Shown piece by piece: positions 55,886 to 64,000 of a stretch of 64,000 nt of DNA. Source of the stretch: Candidatus Krumholzibacteriia bacterium (GTDB lineage Bacteria; Krumholzibacteriota; Krumholzibacteriia; G020349025). The position numbers and the translations under genes were made by a program. How positions within the stretch are numbered: the first letter of the stretch is position 1; every line of letters begins with the position of its first letter. Where the stretch lies: contig DASRJW010000024.1 of the NCBI GenBank assembly GCA_035649275.1, positions 53,638 through 117,637 on the forward strand, written 5' to 3'. The notes under the pieces were generated by a model, which ran no database searches, had not been told where the DNA came from, and saw only the letters and a list, made by a program, of their open reading frames with translations.

Positions 55886-58216
55886 ATGCAGAAGATCGTG
55901 ACGGCGGAGGTCGGTGGCCGGACCTTCAGTATCGAGACCGGAAGAATGGCCAAACAGGCGGGCGGCGCGGTAGTCGTGCGCTTCGGAGACAGTGTCATCC
56001 TGGTGACCGCGGTCATGGAGCCCAAGGCGGACCCGGCGAAGAGCTGGCTGCCGCTGATGGTGGAATACCGGGAGAAATCCTACGCCGCCGGCAAGATCCC
56101 CGGCGGTTTCTTCAAGCGCGAGGGCCGGCCGCACGAGGGCGAGACCCTCTCGGCACGTCTCATCGATCGGCCCCTGCGCCCGCTCTTCCCGGACGGCTTT
56201 TCCAACGACATCCAGATCATCGCGACGGTGCTCTCCTTCGATCAGGACAACGAGACCGACGTGCTGGGCATCACCGGCGCCTCCACGGCGCTCGGCCTGT
56301 CGGAGATCCCGTTCCCCCATGTGGTCTCGGGCGTGCGCGTCGGACGTATGGGCGGCCAGTTCGTCATCAACCCGACGGTGCAACAGATGGACGAGAGCGA
56401 CATGGACGTCACCGTGGCCGGAACCGACGAGTCCATCGTCATGGTGGAAGGCGGCTGCAAGGAGGTCAGCGAGGCGGCGCTGGTGGACGCGTTGGAATTC
56501 GCCCACCACGAGATCCGTCGCTTGAACGGCCTGCAGCGCCAGCTCTTCGAGGCCGTCGGGCCGCGCCCCAAGGCGACCTTCACCCCCAAGGAGAAGCCCG
56601 CCGGGCTGGAAGCGCGGGTGCAGAAATTGGCCCTCGGGCGTCTGCGCGAGATCAACCGCATTCGTGCCAAGCTCGAGCGCTACAGCGCCGTGGATCAGCT
56701 GAAGGACGAGGTCGCTACCACTCTCGCGACGGAATTTCCCGAGGCGGAGGGGGCGATCCGCGCCGCGGTCGAGGCGGTGGAGCAGCGTGAGATGCGCCGC
56801 GCCGTCCTCGAGGACGGCGTGCGCGCCGACGGCCGAGGTCCCAAGGACATCCGCCAGATCTCCATCGAGGTCGGCGTCCTGCCGCGTACCCATGGCAGCG
56901 CGCTGTTCACCCGCGGCGAGACTCAGAGCCTGGCGGTGGCTACGCTCGGGACCGCCAAGGACGAGCAACGCATGGACACGCTGGGTGGCGAGTTCACCAA
57001 GCGCTTCATGCTGCACTACAACTTCCCGCCTTTCAGCGTCAACGAGGTCTCCCCCATCCGCGGCACCGGCCGCCGCGAGATCGGGCACGGGGCGCTGGCG
57101 GAGCGGGCACTGACGCCAGTGATCCCGTCGGAAGAGACCTTCCCGTATACCCTGCGCCTGGTCTCGGACATCCTGGAGTCGAACGGCTCCAGCTCCATGG
57201 CTTCGGTCTGCGGCGGCAGCCTGGCGCTCATGGACGCCGGCGTGCCGGTGCGCGATGCGGTGGCGGGAATCGCCATGGGCGCCATCATCGAGGACGGCCG
57301 TTCGGTAGTGCTCTCGGACATCCTGGGCGTCGAGGATCACTTGGGGGACATGGACTTCAAGGTGACCGGCACGCACCGGGGCATCACGGCCTTCCAGATG
57401 GACACCAAGGTCGCCGGTCTCTCCCGGGACTTCATGCGCCAGGCGCTGGAGCAGGCGCGGGAGGGACGCGAACACATCCTCGCCAAGATGGCCGAGGTGC
57501 TTGCGGCCTCGCGGGCGGAGTTGTCGCCGTACGCGCCGAAGATCACCACCATCCAGATCAAGGTGGACAAGATCCGCGACGTCATCGGCCCCGGAGGCAA
57601 GGTCATCCGCGCCATCACGGCGGAGAGCGGCGCCACCATCGATGTGGACGACACGGGATTGATCAAGATCGCCGCCGTGGATCAGGCGTCGGGGGAGAAA
57701 GCCCTGCAGATGATCCGCGACATCGTCGCCGAACCGGAGCTGGAGGCGGTGTACGACGGCACCGTGCGCCGCATCACCGATTTCGGCGCCTTCGTGCAGA
57801 TCCTGCCCAACCGGGACGGACTCCTGCACATCTCGGAGATCGCCCACCACCGGATCAACCACGTCACCGACGTGCTGCAGGAGGGCGACACCATCCAGGT
57901 GAAGGTCATCGGCATCGACAGCGAGGGCAAGGTCCGGCTCTCCCACAAGGCCTTGCTGCCCCGCGAGGAGGCCGTCGAGGTGGGCTCGGGTTACGACCGC
58001 CCGCCGGCGGAGCGCGGCCCGCATGGGGATCGCGGCCCCCAGGGTGACCGCGGCGGCTACGAGCGGCGCGGGCCGGGCGGCCCCGGTGGCGGTGGCGGCG
58101 GCGGCGGTGGCCGGGACAGACGCCGGCGCGGTGGCGGTGGCGGTGGCGGTGGCGGTGGCGGGCGAGGCGGCCGTCCAGGTGGCGGGGGCGGCGGCGGCGG
58201 CAGCTACAACCGCTGA
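55886..58216 (+). CDS. pnp: Polynucleotide phosphorylase with a glycine/arginine-rich C-terminal tail
   Basis: A 776-aa 3'-5' exoribonuclease of the RNA degradosome. Two RNase PH domains (first with KEGRPHEGETLSARLIDRPLRPLF-like sequence, second with GEFTKRFMLHYNFPPFSVNE) flank a helical domain. They are followed by a KH domain (IRDVIGPGGKVIRAITAESGA) and an S1 domain (DGTVRRITDFGAFVQILPNRDGLLHISEIA). After S1 comes a tail of about 75 residues made of Gly runs, Arg and repeats such as RGPHGDRGPQGDRGG. The tail is encoded by GGTGGC-type simple repeats. ATG 55886 is behind AAAAGGA, and an upstream in-frame extension is unrelated to the family. Confidence 0.96.
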   Translation: MQKIVTAEVGGRTFSIETGRMAKQAGGAVVVRFGDSVILVTAVMEPKADPAKSWLPLMVEYREKSYAAGKIPGGFFKREGRPHEGETLSARLIDRPLRPLFPDGFSNDIQIIATVLSFDQDNETDVLGITGASTALGLSEIPFPHVVSGVRVGRMGGQFVINPTVQQMDESDMDVTVAGTDESIVMVEGGCKEVSEAALVDALEFAHHEIRRLNGLQRQLFEAVGPRPKATFTPKEKPAGLEARVQKLALGRLREINRIRAKLERYSAVDQLKDEVATTLATEFPEAEGAIRAAVEAVEQREMRRAVLEDGVRADGRGPKDIRQISIEVGVLPRTHGSALFTRGETQSLAVATLGTAKDEQRMDTLGGEFTKRFMLHYNFPPFSVNEVSPIRGTGRREIGHGALAERALTPVIPSEETFPYTLRLVSDILESNGSSSMASVCGGSLALMDAGVPVRDAVAGIAMGAIIEDGRSVVLSDILGVEDHLGDMDFKVTGTHRGITAFQMDTKVAGLSRDFMRQALEQAREGREHILAKMAEVLAASRAELSPYAPKITTIQIKVDKIRDVIGPGGKVIRAITAESGATIDVDDTGLIKIAAVDQASGEKALQMIRDIVAEPELEAVYDGTVRRITDFGAFVQILPNRDGLLHISEIAHHRINHVTDVLQEGDTIQVKVIGIDSEGKVRLSHKALLPREEAVEVGSGYDRPPAERGPHGDRGPQGDRGGYERRGPGGPGGGGGGGGGRDRRRRGGGGGGGGGGGRGGRPGGGGGGGGSYNR

Positions 58217-58229
58217 GCGCGGACAGGGG

Positions 58230-58264
58230 GCGCGACGCCGGCAGGGGTCCCTGCCGCGTCGCGC
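58230..58264 (+). terminator. Long hairpin after pnp
   Basis: Sixteen base pairs with one bulged C: GCGCGACG and CGGCAGGG pair with CCCTGCCG and CGTCGCGC around a two-base loop. There is no T-tract, so it may be a Rho-context or mRNA-stabilising hairpin rather than a strict intrinsic terminator before the M16 protease gene. Confidence 0.5.
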
Positions 58265-58292
58265 TCGGGCGGAGGCAGAGGGAGGGGCGGCC

Positions 58293-59558
58293 GTGCACCT
58301 CGGTTCCTATTCCACGGAAGAACGCATCGAGAAACGGGTGCTGGCCCCGGGCGTGACCGTGCTCGTCCAGCCCGTGCCTGCCACTTATTCCGTTGTCATC
58401 GGCGTCTGGGTGCGGGTCGGCTCCCGGGACGAGGACAGGCGCGTGGCCGGCATCACGCATTTCGTCGAGCACATGGTCTTCAAGGGTACGGAGAGGCGCT
58501 CGGCCTACGAGATCGCCCTCGCCCTGGAGCGTGTGGGCGGCTCCCTCGAAGCGCACACCACCAAGGAATACACCTGCTTCTACACCCGGGTGCTGCGCGA
58601 GCATTTCGATCTCGCTCTCGACGTGATCTCCGATCTCCTGCTCCGGCCGACCCTGGAGCCGGAGCAGATCAAGCTCGAGCAGGGCGTGGTCATCGAAGAG
58701 ATCAACAACGTGTTCGATACGCCGGACGATTGGATCTTCGAGATCCTGGCGGAGAAGCTCTACGGCGAGCACCCCCTGGCCCGGCCGATCCTGGGCAGTC
58801 GGGAGAGCGTGAGCGGCATCACCCAGCCGGATCTACGGGAGTTCATGGCCCGGCATTACGTGGGGGAGAACGTCCTCATCTCCGTCTCCGGGGCGGTGGA
58901 GAGCCAGGAAGTGCTGGGCAAGGTCGAAGCGGCCTTCGGCTTCGCCCCCGGGCAGGTGCCGCATGCAGAATTGTCCGTGCGGCCCAATCCCGAGACGGTG
59001 CACTTCCAGGTGGACGAGAAGCTCACGCAGCAGTATCTGGTGCTCGGCAGCACCACCATGTCGTATCAGAACGACGACCGTTACGCCCTCCTGCTCCTTT
59101 CCACCTTGCTCGGCGGCGGCATGAGCTCGCGGCTCTTCCAGAGCGTGCGGGAGAACGCCGGGCTCTGCTACGCCGTGAGCACGATGACCGAGTTCGCCCG
59201 AGATGGCGGCTTCGCCGGCACCTTCCTGGCGGTGTCGCCGGAGAACACCAAGCCCGCCCTGGATCTGGTCTGGCTGGAGTACGAGAAGCTCTGCCGCGAC
59301 GGCATCTCGCAGCGCGAGCTCGAGGACACCCGGGACCAGCTCAAGGGCAGCATGCTCCTCGGTATGGAGAATGTGGCGAGCCGCATGTCCCGGATGGCGA
59401 AGAACGAGATCTACTTCGGCCGCCAGATCAGCGTCAGCGAGATCCTGCGTGCCCTCGACGCAGTGAGCTGCGACGATGTCGCGCGCCTCGCCGACGCCTA
59501 CCTCCGCCGGGAGAAGAACGTCCTCATCGGCCTCGGCCCCGTCGCCAGCCTGCAGTGA
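58293..59558 (+). CDS. M16-family zinc protease (processing peptidase-like)
   Basis: A 421-aa protein of the pitrilysin/mitochondrial processing peptidase family. The inverted zinc motif HFVEH (His56, Glu59, His60) and the downstream Glu in VVIEEINNV (about 135) are intact. The C-terminal half has the usual second domain (LLLSTLLGGGMSSRLFQSVRE, GLCYAVST). No signal peptide is seen. GTG at 58293 follows GGGAGGGG. It follows pnp, the same order as in Bacillus and many other bacteria, where the paired protease is of unclear function. Confidence 0.92.
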   Translation: MHLGSYSTEERIEKRVLAPGVTVLVQPVPATYSVVIGVWVRVGSRDEDRRVAGITHFVEHMVFKGTERRSAYEIALALERVGGSLEAHTTKEYTCFYTRVLREHFDLALDVISDLLLRPTLEPEQIKLEQGVVIEEINNVFDTPDDWIFEILAEKLYGEHPLARPILGSRESVSGITQPDLREFMARHYVGENVLISVSGAVESQEVLGKVEAAFGFAPGQVPHAELSVRPNPETVHFQVDEKLTQQYLVLGSTTMSYQNDDRYALLLLSTLLGGGMSSRLFQSVRENAGLCYAVSTMTEFARDGGFAGTFLAVSPENTKPALDLVWLEYEKLCRDGISQRELEDTRDQLKGSMLLGMENVASRMSRMAKNEIYFGRQISVSEILRALDAVSCDDVARLADAYLRREKNVLIGLGPVASLQ

Positions 59559-59576
59559 TTCGGGGGCGCACTGCCC

Positions 59577-60503
59577 ATGCGGATCGTTTCCTTGCTCCCG
59601 AGCGCCACAGAAATCATCTGCTCCTTGGGGCTCGAGGACCAGCTGCTCGGCGTCACCCACGAGTGCGACTTCCCGGCGCCGGTCCAGGCTCTGCCGAAGG
59701 TGACGCGCACCCTGATCCCCGTCGACGCCGCGAGCGGCACCATCGATCGCTTGGTTCGCGATCGTCTGCAGACGAACCGGGCCCTCTACACCCTCGACCT
59801 GCCGGCGCTGGAAGCGCTGCGTCCCGAGCTGATCGTGACGCAAGCGCTCTGCGATGTGTGCGCCGTGGCCGAAGAGGAAGTCCGCGCTGCCGTCTGTTCT
59901 CTCCCCGCTGCACCCCGGGTTCTCAACCTGGAACCGCGGACGCTTGCCGAAGTCTTCGTCGCGATACGGCAGGTGGCTGCAGCTGCCGGTGTGGAGCGGC
60001 AGGCGGACGAAGCCGTCGGCGCGCTGAGCGCCCGCGTCGAGGCCGTGGTGGCGCGTGCAGCTCGGTCGCGGCACCGGCCGCGGGTCGCGCTCCTGGAATG
60101 GCTCGACCCGCCTTTTGCCTGCGGCCACTGGAGCCCCGAGCTGGTGCGGCTGGCGGGAGGCGTCGAGGGCTTGGGCCGCGAAGGGGAGCCCTCCCGGCAG
60201 CTCCGCTGGGAGGAAGTGATCGACTGGCAGCCGGAGGTCGTGGTCATCGCCTGTTGCGGCTTGCGTATCGAGCGCACCCTGGAAGATGTGCCGCGGTTGC
60301 AGTTCGTCCCCGGGTGGCAGGAATTGCCAGCTGTCCGTTCAGGGCACGTCTTCGTCACCGATGGCTCGCAGTACTTCAGCCGTCCCGGTCCGCGGCTGGT
60401 CGATAGCCTGGAGATCCTGGCTCACGCGCTCGACCCCGCCGTGCACCCGCTTCCCGCCGGCCTGCCACCTCCCGTGCGTGTGCCTGCCTCTACGGCGACC
60501 TAG
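59577..60503 (+). CDS. Cobalamin-binding (BtuF/ABC substrate-binding)-like protein, no signal peptide
   Basis: A 308-aa protein resembling the class III periplasmic-binding fold of vitamin B12/iron-chelate transporters. It opens MRIVSLLPSATEIICSLGLEDQLLGVTHECDFP, typical of cobalamin-binding proteins, and has LRPELIVTQALCDVCAV, VALLEWLDPPFACGHWSPELVRLAGG and a DGSQYFSRPGPRLVDSLEILA end. There is no export signal or transporter gene beside it. Cytosolic homologues of this type occur widely and their role is unknown. It begins 18 bases after the M16 protease. Confidence 0.83.
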   Translation: MRIVSLLPSATEIICSLGLEDQLLGVTHECDFPAPVQALPKVTRTLIPVDAASGTIDRLVRDRLQTNRALYTLDLPALEALRPELIVTQALCDVCAVAEEEVRAAVCSLPAAPRVLNLEPRTLAEVFVAIRQVAAAAGVERQADEAVGALSARVEAVVARAARSRHRPRVALLEWLDPPFACGHWSPELVRLAGGVEGLGREGEPSRQLRWEEVIDWQPEVVVIACCGLRIERTLEDVPRLQFVPGWQELPAVRSGHVFVTDGSQYFSRPGPRLVDSLEILAHALDPAVHPLPAGLPPPVRVPASTAT

Positions 60504-60510
60504 CCCCAGA

Positions 60511-61035
60511 TCAGTCCGCGCTACCACCTTGCAAGAGGTCGATGTAGGCATGGCTCTCCCGCGGGGCGCCGTCGAGACCAAGCTTCTGCAGAAGGCGTTG
60601 GGCAGCAGCAAGACAGGCGGCTTGGTCATGCTGGGCGTCGACGACGGCCTCGAGCTCGACGAAGCGTCCGAGAGCGTGGACCTCGTCCAGGTGGATGCGG
60701 ACGTTGTCGAGCAGAAACAGGTGGCGCCGTTTGCACACCTCACCACGGGTACCGAGAGCAAGTTGCAGAACGGCGCCAAGATCTTCGCCGTCTGGGATCT
60801 CGATCAGCGTGTAACGGGAGGAACGGAGCGCCGCTGCATCGGCGCGCTCGTAGTGGATGAGCTGGGCGGGAAGCCCAGTCACGAGCCGGAGTTTGAGCCG
60901 GCCGCTGGGGCAGTCGAAGAAGACATCCCGTTGCTCGAGAACGCCCTCGTCGCGGATGCCGTCGAGCGCCCGCAGCCGCTGGAGCAAATCCCGCCAATCG
61001 GCCACGCGCAGCTTGATCTCGATATTCTCCGCCAT
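60511..61035 (-). CDS. CYTH-domain protein (class IV adenylate cyclase/thiamine triphosphatase-like)
   Basis: A 174-aa CYTH-fold protein acting on triphosphates or converting ATP to cyclic AMP. The start MAENIEIKLRV contains the hallmark alternating Glu/Lys pattern. Charged strand residues follow in the tunnel-like order (QRDVFFDCPSGRLKLRLV, AQLIHYERAD, KRRHLFLLDNVRIHLDEV, RFVELEAVV). ATG 61035 follows AAGGGAAG. Cyclase, thiamine triphosphatase and inorganic triphosphatase activity cannot be separated by eye. It ends the minus-strand purine gene group, 8 bases after the deaminase gene. Confidence 0.85.
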   Translation of the reverse strand: MAENIEIKLRVADWRDLLQRLRALDGIRDEGVLEQRDVFFDCPSGRLKLRLVTGLPAQLIHYERADAAALRSSRYTLIEIPDGEDLGAVLQLALGTRGEVCKRRHLFLLDNVRIHLDEVHALGRFVELEAVVDAQHDQAACLAAAQRLLQKLGLDGAPRESHAYIDLLQGGSAD

Positions 61036-61043
61036 CGCTTCCC

Positions 61044-62462
61044 TTACCAATCCGGGAGGCGGAACGGCAGCTCCACGCCTGCCTGTCGCAGCATCCGGGC
61101 GGCGAGCGCGCGCGCGCGGCGGGCGATCTCGCTCTCGTCCACCGTGACCAGGCGGCCGTCGCGCACCACGATCCGCCCGTTGACGATGCTCGTGTGCACC
61201 CGGTGCGAGATGCCGGCGAAGATCACGGCGGCGAGGGGATCGGCGAGGGCGCCTGCCAGGTCGAGGCGATCGAGATCGACGAGGACCAGGTCCGCGGCCT
61301 TGCCGACCTCGAGGCTACCGAGCTCGGAGGCGCGACCGAGCAGCCGGGCGCTGCCCCGTGTCGCCAGCCGGAACGCCGTGTCGGCGTCGAGGGCGCTGGG
61401 GCCACCGCGGGTGCGGGCGAGCAACAGCGCTTGCCGGACCTCGCCCAGCATGTCGGAGGTGTCGTTGCTGGCGCTGCCGTCGACGCCGAGACCCACGTGG
61501 ACGCCGGCCTGGAGCATTTCCAGCAGCGGGGCGGTGCCGCTGCCGAGGCGCATGTTCGAGGTGGGGCAGTGGGCGACTCCGGTTTCGGTCCGGGCGAGAA
61601 CCTCGATCTCGTCCGCGTCGAAATGGACGCCGTGGGCGAACCACACGTCGGCCCCCAGCCAGCCGAGATCCTCCATCCAGCGGAGCGGCCGGCGACCGTA
61701 GCGCTCCAGGCAGTAGGCGTTCTCGTCTTCTGTCTCAGCGAGGTGGGTGTGGCAATGGACGCCGTGGGCGCGGGCGAGGCGCCGCGTTTCCTCCATGAGC
61801 GACGCCGTCACCGAGAAGGGCGAGCATGGCGCGAGCACGACGCGTCGCATTGCGAGCGGCGCGGGATCGTGCCAGCGCTGGAGCACGCGCTCGCTGTCGC
61901 TCAGGATCGCCTCCTCGTCCTGCACCACCTCGTCCGGGGGCAGACCGCCTAGAGTGCGCCCTCGCGACATGCTGCCGCGGCTCGCGTGCAAGCGGAGGCC
62001 GAGCTTCTCCGCCGCTTCGAACTGGGCGTCCAGGAGCTCCGCCGGCGCCGTGCGCGGGAAAAGATAATGATGGTCGCTCGTCGTGGTGCAGCCAGTGAGC
62101 AGGAGCTCGGCGCCGCCGAGCAGGGTACTCCAGTACACCACCTCGGGGTCGAGGTGCTTCCAGATCCCGTAGAGGTGCATGAGCCAGTCGAAGAGCTTGG
62201 CGTCCTGCACCGCCGGCAGGGCGCGCTGGAAGGTTTGGAAAAGATGGTGGTGCGTGTTCACGAGACCCGGAAGGGCGAGACAGGTGCGCGCGGCCACCGA
62301 CTCGCGTGGGACGCCCGCTGTCACCGGGTAACGGCGCTCCAGGTCCGGGCCGATGGCGGCGATGCGGGCGTCCTGGATCAGGATGTCGACGCGCTCGAAG
62401 CGCTCGCCCGCGTCGGACAGCGTGGCGACGTGGTGCACGTCGCGGAGCAGGATCTCGCTCAT
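61044..62462 (-). CDS. Amidohydrolase, 8-oxoguanine deaminase/hydroxyatrazine hydrolase-like
   Basis: A 472-aa cytoplasmic metal-dependent deaminase. The amidohydrolase features are PGLVNTHHHLFQTFQRALP (HxH metal ligands), HCHTHLAETEDE, VWFAHGVHFDADEIEVLA and GLGVDGSASNDTSDMLGEVRQALLLAR, the last being characteristic of the 8-oxoguanine deaminase and hydroxydechloroatrazine group. It overlaps the xanthine dehydrogenase gene as ATGA, so a role in purine catabolism (8-oxoguanine or guanine to a urate-type product) fits well. The precise substrate is inference. Confidence 0.9.
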   Translation of the reverse strand: MSEILLRDVHHVATLSDAGERFERVDILIQDARIAAIGPDLERRYPVTAGVPRESVAARTCLALPGLVNTHHHLFQTFQRALPAVQDAKLFDWLMHLYGIWKHLDPEVVYWSTLLGGAELLLTGCTTTSDHHYLFPRTAPAELLDAQFEAAEKLGLRLHASRGSMSRGRTLGGLPPDEVVQDEEAILSDSERVLQRWHDPAPLAMRRVVLAPCSPFSVTASLMEETRRLARAHGVHCHTHLAETEDENAYCLERYGRRPLRWMEDLGWLGADVWFAHGVHFDADEIEVLARTETGVAHCPTSNMRLGSGTAPLLEMLQAGVHVGLGVDGSASNDTSDMLGEVRQALLLARTRGGPSALDADTAFRLATRGSARLLGRASELGSLEVGKAADLVLVDLDRLDLAGALADPLAAVIFAGISHRVHTSIVNGRIVVRDGRLVTVDESEIARRARALAARMLRQAGVELPFRLPDW

Positions 62463-64000
62463 CGCTGCGTCGCGCCGGCGACCGGTACGGCCGTAGCGTT
62501 CGGCAATGGCGGGGTGGCGGCGGCCTCCGCCGCGGTACGCAGCGCCTGCCAGACCCGCTCTGGGGTCATGGGCAAGGCGTCGAGCCGGATGCCGAGGGCG
62601 TCGCGCACGGCGTTGGCGATGGCCGGGGCCGGCCCGTCGAGGGGGATCTCGGCGATGCTCTTGGCGCCGAAGGGACCGCTCGGCTCCTCTGTCGGCACCA
62701 GGTGCACGGTGAGGCGCGGCATGTCGAGGGCGCTCGGGATCTTGTAGTCGGCGAAGCTCGGGTTGAGCAAGCGCCCGGCGGCGTCGTAGCGCATGTCCTC
62801 GTAGAGGGCATAGCCGAGCGCCTGGGCCGTGCCGCCTTCCACCTGCCCCTCGGCTTGCATGGGATTGATGGCCACGCCGCAGTCCACCGCTTGCGCCAGG
62901 TGCAACACCTGGATGGCGCCGGTCTCCAAGTCCACCTCCACCTCGGCAAAGGTGGCGGCGAAGGGGGGCGGGCTGTCCTCGGAGAGCTTGGACGCCGCAC
63001 CCTGGATCTGCCGCTTGCGCGGGCCGTACAGGGACGCCCGTGCCACCTCGGTGATGGCGACGCACTCCCCCGAGGCGGCGCGGGCGAAACCGCCCTGCAG
63101 CTCCACCGCCCGTTCGCCGAGCAGGTCGGAGGCGATGTCCAGGAGCTCGGCGCGCACCACTTCGGCGGCGCGCTGCACGGCGCGACCCGAGATGTAGGTC
63201 GTGCTCGAGGCGTAAGCCCCGACGTCGAAGGGTGTCATATCGGTGTCGGCGGCGTAGAGGAGGATGGCCCGCGTCTCCACTCCCAGGACCTCGGCAGCGA
63301 TCTGCGCCAGCACCGTGTCGCTCCCGGTGCCGATGTCGGTGGCGCCGCAGAGGACGTTGAAGGTGCCGTCCTCGTTCACCTTGATGCTCGCGGCTCCCAT
63401 GTCGTCGCCGGGGATGGAGGTGCCGTGCATGGCGATCGCCATGCCGATGCCCCGCCTGCGCGTCGGCCGCCCACTCGTCACGGCCTGCGGGTCCGGCGTT
63501 TCGAAGCTCCCGCCGCGCCGGCGTTCCCAGCCGATGCTCGCCGCACCGCGCTCGATGCAGAGCGGCAAACCGCAGCTCTGCACCGTGCGGGGCAAACCCT
63601 CCTTGCCCTCGCCGAGGGCGACCGCCAGCGGGTCCGGATCGCCGGTGCGGATGGCGTTCTGCACGCGGAACTGCAGCGGGTCGAGGCCGAGACCGAGGGC
63701 CACCTCGTCGATGTGCGACTCCAGGGCGAAGTAGCCCTGCGGGCCGCCGTAGCCGCGGAAGGCCCCGGCGACCGTCAGGTTGGTGTAGGCGATGTCGGCC
63801 ACGAAGCGCAGGTTCGGGCAGCGGTAGAGCGGCAGCGTCTTGCTCCCGGTGCAGGAGAGCACGGTCATACCGTGGGTCCCATAGGCGCCGGTGTTGGCGA
63901 CGGCGCGCATCTCGTTCGCCAGGATGCGGCCGTCGGCGCTCGTCGCCGTGCGCAGGTGCACCAGCACCGCGTGGCGGCTGCGGGAGCTGGCGAACTCCTC
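62459..64000 (-). CDS. Xanthine dehydrogenase-type molybdenum-binding subunit, 5' end beyond window
   Basis: The visible 514 codons (513 residues plus stop) are the C-terminal part of a molybdopterin-binding hydroxylase subunit, which oxidises purines such as hypoxanthine and xanthine. Family landmarks are VAGAFRGYGGPQGYFALESHIDE, DIGTGSDTVLAQIAAEVLG, DVGAYASSTTYISG and GPFGAKSIAEIPLDGPAPAIANAV, where the Glu of AKSIAE is the expected catalytic residue. The frame is open to the right edge, so the N-terminal half is missing from this window. It is coupled by ATGA to the downstream deaminase gene. Confidence 0.92.
   Translation of the reverse strand, partial: EEFASSRSRHAVLVHLRTATSADGRILANEMRAVANTGAYGTHGMTVLSCTGSKTLPLYRCPNLRFVADIAYTNLTVAGAFRGYGGPQGYFALESHIDEVALGLGLDPLQFRVQNAIRTGDPDPLAVALGEGKEGLPRTVQSCGLPLCIERGAASIGWERRRGGSFETPDPQAVTSGRPTRRRGIGMAIAMHGTSIPGDDMGAASIKVNEDGTFNVLCGATDIGTGSDTVLAQIAAEVLGVETRAILLYAADTDMTPFDVGAYASSTTYISGRAVQRAAEVVRAELLDIASDLLGERAVELQGGFARAASGECVAITEVARASLYGPRKRQIQGAASKLSEDSPPPFAATFAEVEVDLETGAIQVLHLAQAVDCGVAINPMQAEGQVEGGTAQALGYALYEDMRYDAAGRLLNPSFADYKIPSALDMPRLTVHLVPTEEPSGPFGAKSIAEIPLDGPAPAIANAVRDALGIRLDALPMTPERVWQALRTAAEAAATPPLPNATAVPVAGATQR

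Overview
This 64 kb window is high-GC, densely coded bacterial chromosome. No rRNA, intact tRNA, IS element, phage gene or CRISPR array was seen. Several features point to a diderm of the FCB-like candidate phyla (Eisenbacteria/Krumholzibacteria style), although no marker-gene placement can be done from here. These are lipopolysaccharide export genes (lptC, lptB, lptF, lptG), a giant SprA-type outer-membrane translocon protein, a secreted dehydrogenase ending in a FlgD/type IX-like C-terminal domain, and an Omp85-type barrel fused to a propeller and a peptidase-like domain. The taxonomic guess is inference.

Layout. 1-7.1 kb: the start of an unknown minus-strand gene, aroA, an unrecognised 303-aa protein, a VCBS/FG-GAP secreted protein and the 1046-aa peptidase/propeller/Omp85 fusion. 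7.1-8.6 kb: a low-coding relic zone with a frameshifted secreted-protein remnant, a 30-bp direct repeat pair and a decayed tRNA-Ser-like sequence. 8.6-13.9 kb (minus): a membrane Ser/Thr kinase, a HAD phosphatase coupled to a TMTC-like membrane protein, and an orphan histidine kinase. 14-15.6 kb: a solitary adenine-specific DNA methyltransferase.

15.6-26.7 kb: a perfect-consensus sigma-54 promoter precedes lptC-lptB-rpoN, followed by hpf, hprK, mannose-type PTS EIIA and EIIB, a GH57 glucanotransferase, HPr, enzyme I and a sugar-phosphate isomerase. This resembles the proteobacterial lptB-rpoN-hpf-PTS cluster, but it has no permease (IIC/IID), lptA or rapZ gene. It reads as a regulatory PTS tied to carbohydrate-store metabolism. 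26.7-31.7 kb: metK, a Nudix hydrolase, a DUF5694 protein, a SnoaL-like protein and the sorted PQQ-type dehydrogenase.

31.9-41.2 kb: lptF-lptG diverge from the 6.5-kb sprA. 41.3-46.8 kb: carA-carB and an M28 lipoprotein peptidase, closed by the clearest intrinsic terminator in the window. 46.9-59.6 kb: the classic translation/RNA operon rimP-nusA-ylxQ-infB-ylxP-rbfA-nrnA-truB-ribF-rpsO-pnp and an M16 protease. 59.6-64 kb: a cobalamin-binding-like protein, then minus-strand CYTH phosphatase/cyclase-like, 8-oxoguanine-deaminase-like and xanthine dehydrogenase molybdenum subunit genes (purine catabolism), the last cut by the window edge.

The most notable points are the sigma-54 promoter that probably makes rpoN self-regulated, the permease-less PTS with altered EIIB and HPr active-site surroundings, the peptidase-propeller-Omp85 fusion, and the co-occurrence of SprA with a type IX-like sorted cargo. 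I found no wholly new system.
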